A DNA stretch of 22,626 bases from JBKECA01 sp047973435 (lineage in GTDB: Bacteria; Planctomycetota; Planctomycetia; Planctomycetales; Planctomycetaceae): positions 1-22,626 of the forward strand of contig JBKECA010000452.1 in NCBI GenBank assembly GCA_047973435.1. Reading direction: 5' to 3'. Shown here in pieces: positions 21,515 to 22,626 of the stretch. How positions within the stretch are numbered: the stretch's first letter is position 1; every line of letters begins with the position of its first letter. Position numbers and translations under genes: made by a program. The notes beneath the pieces are model-generated. The model was not told the origin of the DNA and did not search any database. It saw nothing but the letters and a program-made list of their open reading frames with translations.

Positions 21515-22490
21515 ACTTCGTCTCCGCGAACAGTTCCGCAATCACTTCTTCCAGCGGGCGATCCTGCACGGCCACATCGTCGAGGTTATAAGTCGTGAGC
21601 AGCGACGTCAGGACCTCGCGAATCTGACGGCGGGGGATTTCGAGTTTGACCCGGGGCGGATGGACATCGAAGACCCGGCCGAAGCGGTCGAGACCGGCCG
21701 GCACTTCCGCCCCGGCGAACTGCAGCTGGATCACCTTGTGCTGGCTGAAGCGTTCCACGATGTCCGCCAGCGGGCCGTCGTGCTTGATCTGCCCCTGATT
21801 GATGACCACCGCCCGGCGGCACAGCGCTTCGACGTCCTTCATGTAGTGGCTGGTCAGGATGACGGTGATCTGCCGTTCCGCCTGATAGAACTTGAGGAAC
21901 TCCTGCACTCGCCGCTGCGAGACGACGTCGAGGCCGATGGTCGGTTCGTCCAACAACAGCACTTCGGGACTGTGCAGCAGCGCGGCGATCAGCTCCATCC
22001 GCATCCGCTCCCCCAGCGACAACTCGCGCACTGGCTGTCCGACCAGTTTCTGCACTTCCAATAGCGACGTCAGTTCGTCGAGTCGCTTGCGAAACTGGTC
22101 CGGCTCGATGCGATAGATCTCCTTGTGGAGGGCAAACGATTCCTGGGCCGGGAGATCCCACCACAGTTGGTTCTTTTGCCCCATCACGAGCGAGAACCGC
22201 CGCCGATAGGCGTTCTCGCGCTGCCAGGGGACGTATCCGAGCACGGATGCTTCGCCGGTCGTCGGATAGATCAACCCCGCCAGCAGCTTGAGAGTCGTCG
22301 TCTTGCCGGCACCGTTGGGGCCAAGAAAGGCGACCATCTCCCCCTGCTCAATCTCGAAGCTGACCGACCGAACAGCCTCGACCGCTTTGTACTCGCGATG
22401 AAACAGCCCGCGCACCGACGCCAGCAGCCCCTCCTGCTTGCGGAAGACCTGATAGGTCTTGGTCAGGTTGTGGACGGAGATCGCGGACAT
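21504..22490 (-). CDS. ABC transporter ATP-binding protein (ABC-2 export type)
   Basis: A 328-residue ATPase. Walker A GPNGAGKT is at 57-64, the ABC signature LSLGE at 157-161, Walker B VLLLDEP at 177-183, and the H-loop His in TSHYMKD at 215. The N-terminal extension (VFRKQEGLLASVRGLFHREY) and the C-terminal domain after residue 240 are typical of ABC-2-type exporter ATPases, which drive drug, lipid or polysaccharide export. The start MSAISVHNLTKTY follows the usual family beginning; the frame extends 19 codons upstream through a 7-base repeat. No permease gene lies downstream, where hpt follows at 82 bases, so the partner must be encoded elsewhere. Substrate unknown. Confidence 0.93.
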   Translation of the reverse strand: MSAISVHNLTKTYQVFRKQEGLLASVRGLFHREYKAVEAVRSVSFEIEQGEMVAFLGPNGAGKTTTLKLLAGLIYPTTGEASVLGYVPWQRENAYRRRFSLVMGQKNQLWWDLPAQESFALHKEIYRIEPDQFRKRLDELTSLLEVQKLVGQPVRELSLGERMRMELIAALLHSPEVLLLDEPTIGLDVVSQRRVQEFLKFYQAERQITVILTSHYMKDVEALCRRAVVINQGQIKHDGPLADIVERFSQHKVIQLQFAGAEVPAGLDRFGRVFDVHPPRVKLEIPRRQIREVLTSLLTTYNLDDVAVQDRPLEEVIAELFAETKSGS

Positions 22491-22518
22491 AGGTTGGGGG
22501 TTGGGAGTTAAGACTTTG
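22491..22518. repeat. Degenerate 7-base repeat upstream of the ABC ATPase gene
   Basis: Four in-phase units (AGGTTGG, GGGTTGG, GAGTTAA, GACTTTG) directly precede the ABC start codon. Their complement resembles the TCCCAAT/CCCCAAC units of the block in front of hpt. Confidence 0.55.
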
Positions 22519-22555
22519 GTGGGATGGCGGACGGCTGACGACCACACGATTTCCG

Positions 22556-22624
22556 CTACGTCCAGTATCCGAGTCGACCGTGGTCGAATTCGACTTCTGC
22601 TCCGCGGTGGCTGGCGTCGATGCT
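22556..22624 (-). CDS. 3' end of an unidentified gene
   Basis: A minus-strand frame enters from the right edge and ends at a TAG, giving 22 residues (SIDASHRGAEVEFDHGRLGYWT). Codons end mostly in G or C as in neighbouring genes, and the other minus-strand frames look less protein-like. Too short to assign a family. It is not hydrophobic, so it is unlikely to be the end of the missing ABC permease. Confidence 0.4.
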   Translation of the reverse strand, partial: SIDASHRGAEVEFDHGRLGYWT

Positions 22625-22626
22625 CC

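Overview
The window is GC-rich bacterial chromosome, almost certainly from a planctomycete of the Planctomycetaceae type. The strongest marker is a 1033-residue secreted protein with the planctomycete cytochrome c / DUF1549 / DUF1553 architecture. A HYExAFE-type protein, a very long prepilin peptidase and many large secreted proteins of unknown function fit the same lineage. There are no insertion sequences, phage genes, CRISPR arrays or rRNA genes. One tRNA gene (Gly, anticodon CCC) is present.

Layout. 1-2.0 kb: a membrane protein fused to a sulfotransferase, open at the left edge. 2.0-4.1 kb: a MoaD/ThiS-like sulfur carrier behind a secreted protein of unknown function (minus strand). 4.1-4.9 kb: a long gene-free stretch with a palindrome, then tRNA-Gly and its promoter. 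4.9-8.0 kb: the PSCyt1-DUF1549-DUF1553 protein (plus strand). 7.9-10.95 kb: a minus-strand operon that is the most interesting part of the window. It holds a Cys-rich, Tat-exported, lipidated precursor, a DUF692/MNIO enzyme and a DUF2063 partner, perhaps with a small fourth gene. 11.0-11.4 kb: a divergent Gly/Tyr-rich secreted protein with a good terminator. 11.5-14.1 kb: a tightly overlapping operon of DUF433 antitoxin-like, DUF5615 PIN-like toxin, shikimate kinase and prepilin peptidase. 14.2-16.2 kb: FtsH. 16.7-18.6 kb: a HpcH/HpaI aldolase followed by a MoeB/ThiF-type E1-like enzyme. 18.8-20.8 kb (plus strand): a HYExAFE protein, a small membrane protein and MoaA. 20.9-22.5 kb (minus): hypoxanthine phosphoribosyltransferase and an ABC ATPase, then the 3' end of another gene at the right edge.

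How genes fit together. The 7.9-10.9 kb operon looks like a RiPP-type metal-handling system. The MNIO enzyme and its DUF2063 partner would modify cysteines in the C-terminal domain of the precursor, which is then exported by Tat and anchored as a lipoprotein. The core has nine cysteines spaced mostly as C-x5-C, and a His/Gly/Asp-rich stalk precedes it. A strong hairpin between the precursor and enzyme genes could set their expression ratio. MoaA, MoaD and a MoeB-like enzyme lie within 19 kb of each other in three different transcription units, so molybdopterin synthesis genes are scattered here.

A second, non-coding theme is that at least six short intergenic stretches are built of degenerate 7-base units. 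They differ in consensus from place to place but keep the same period. One forms a G-tract-rich leader in front of hpt, and another flanks moaA/hpt as an inverted pair.
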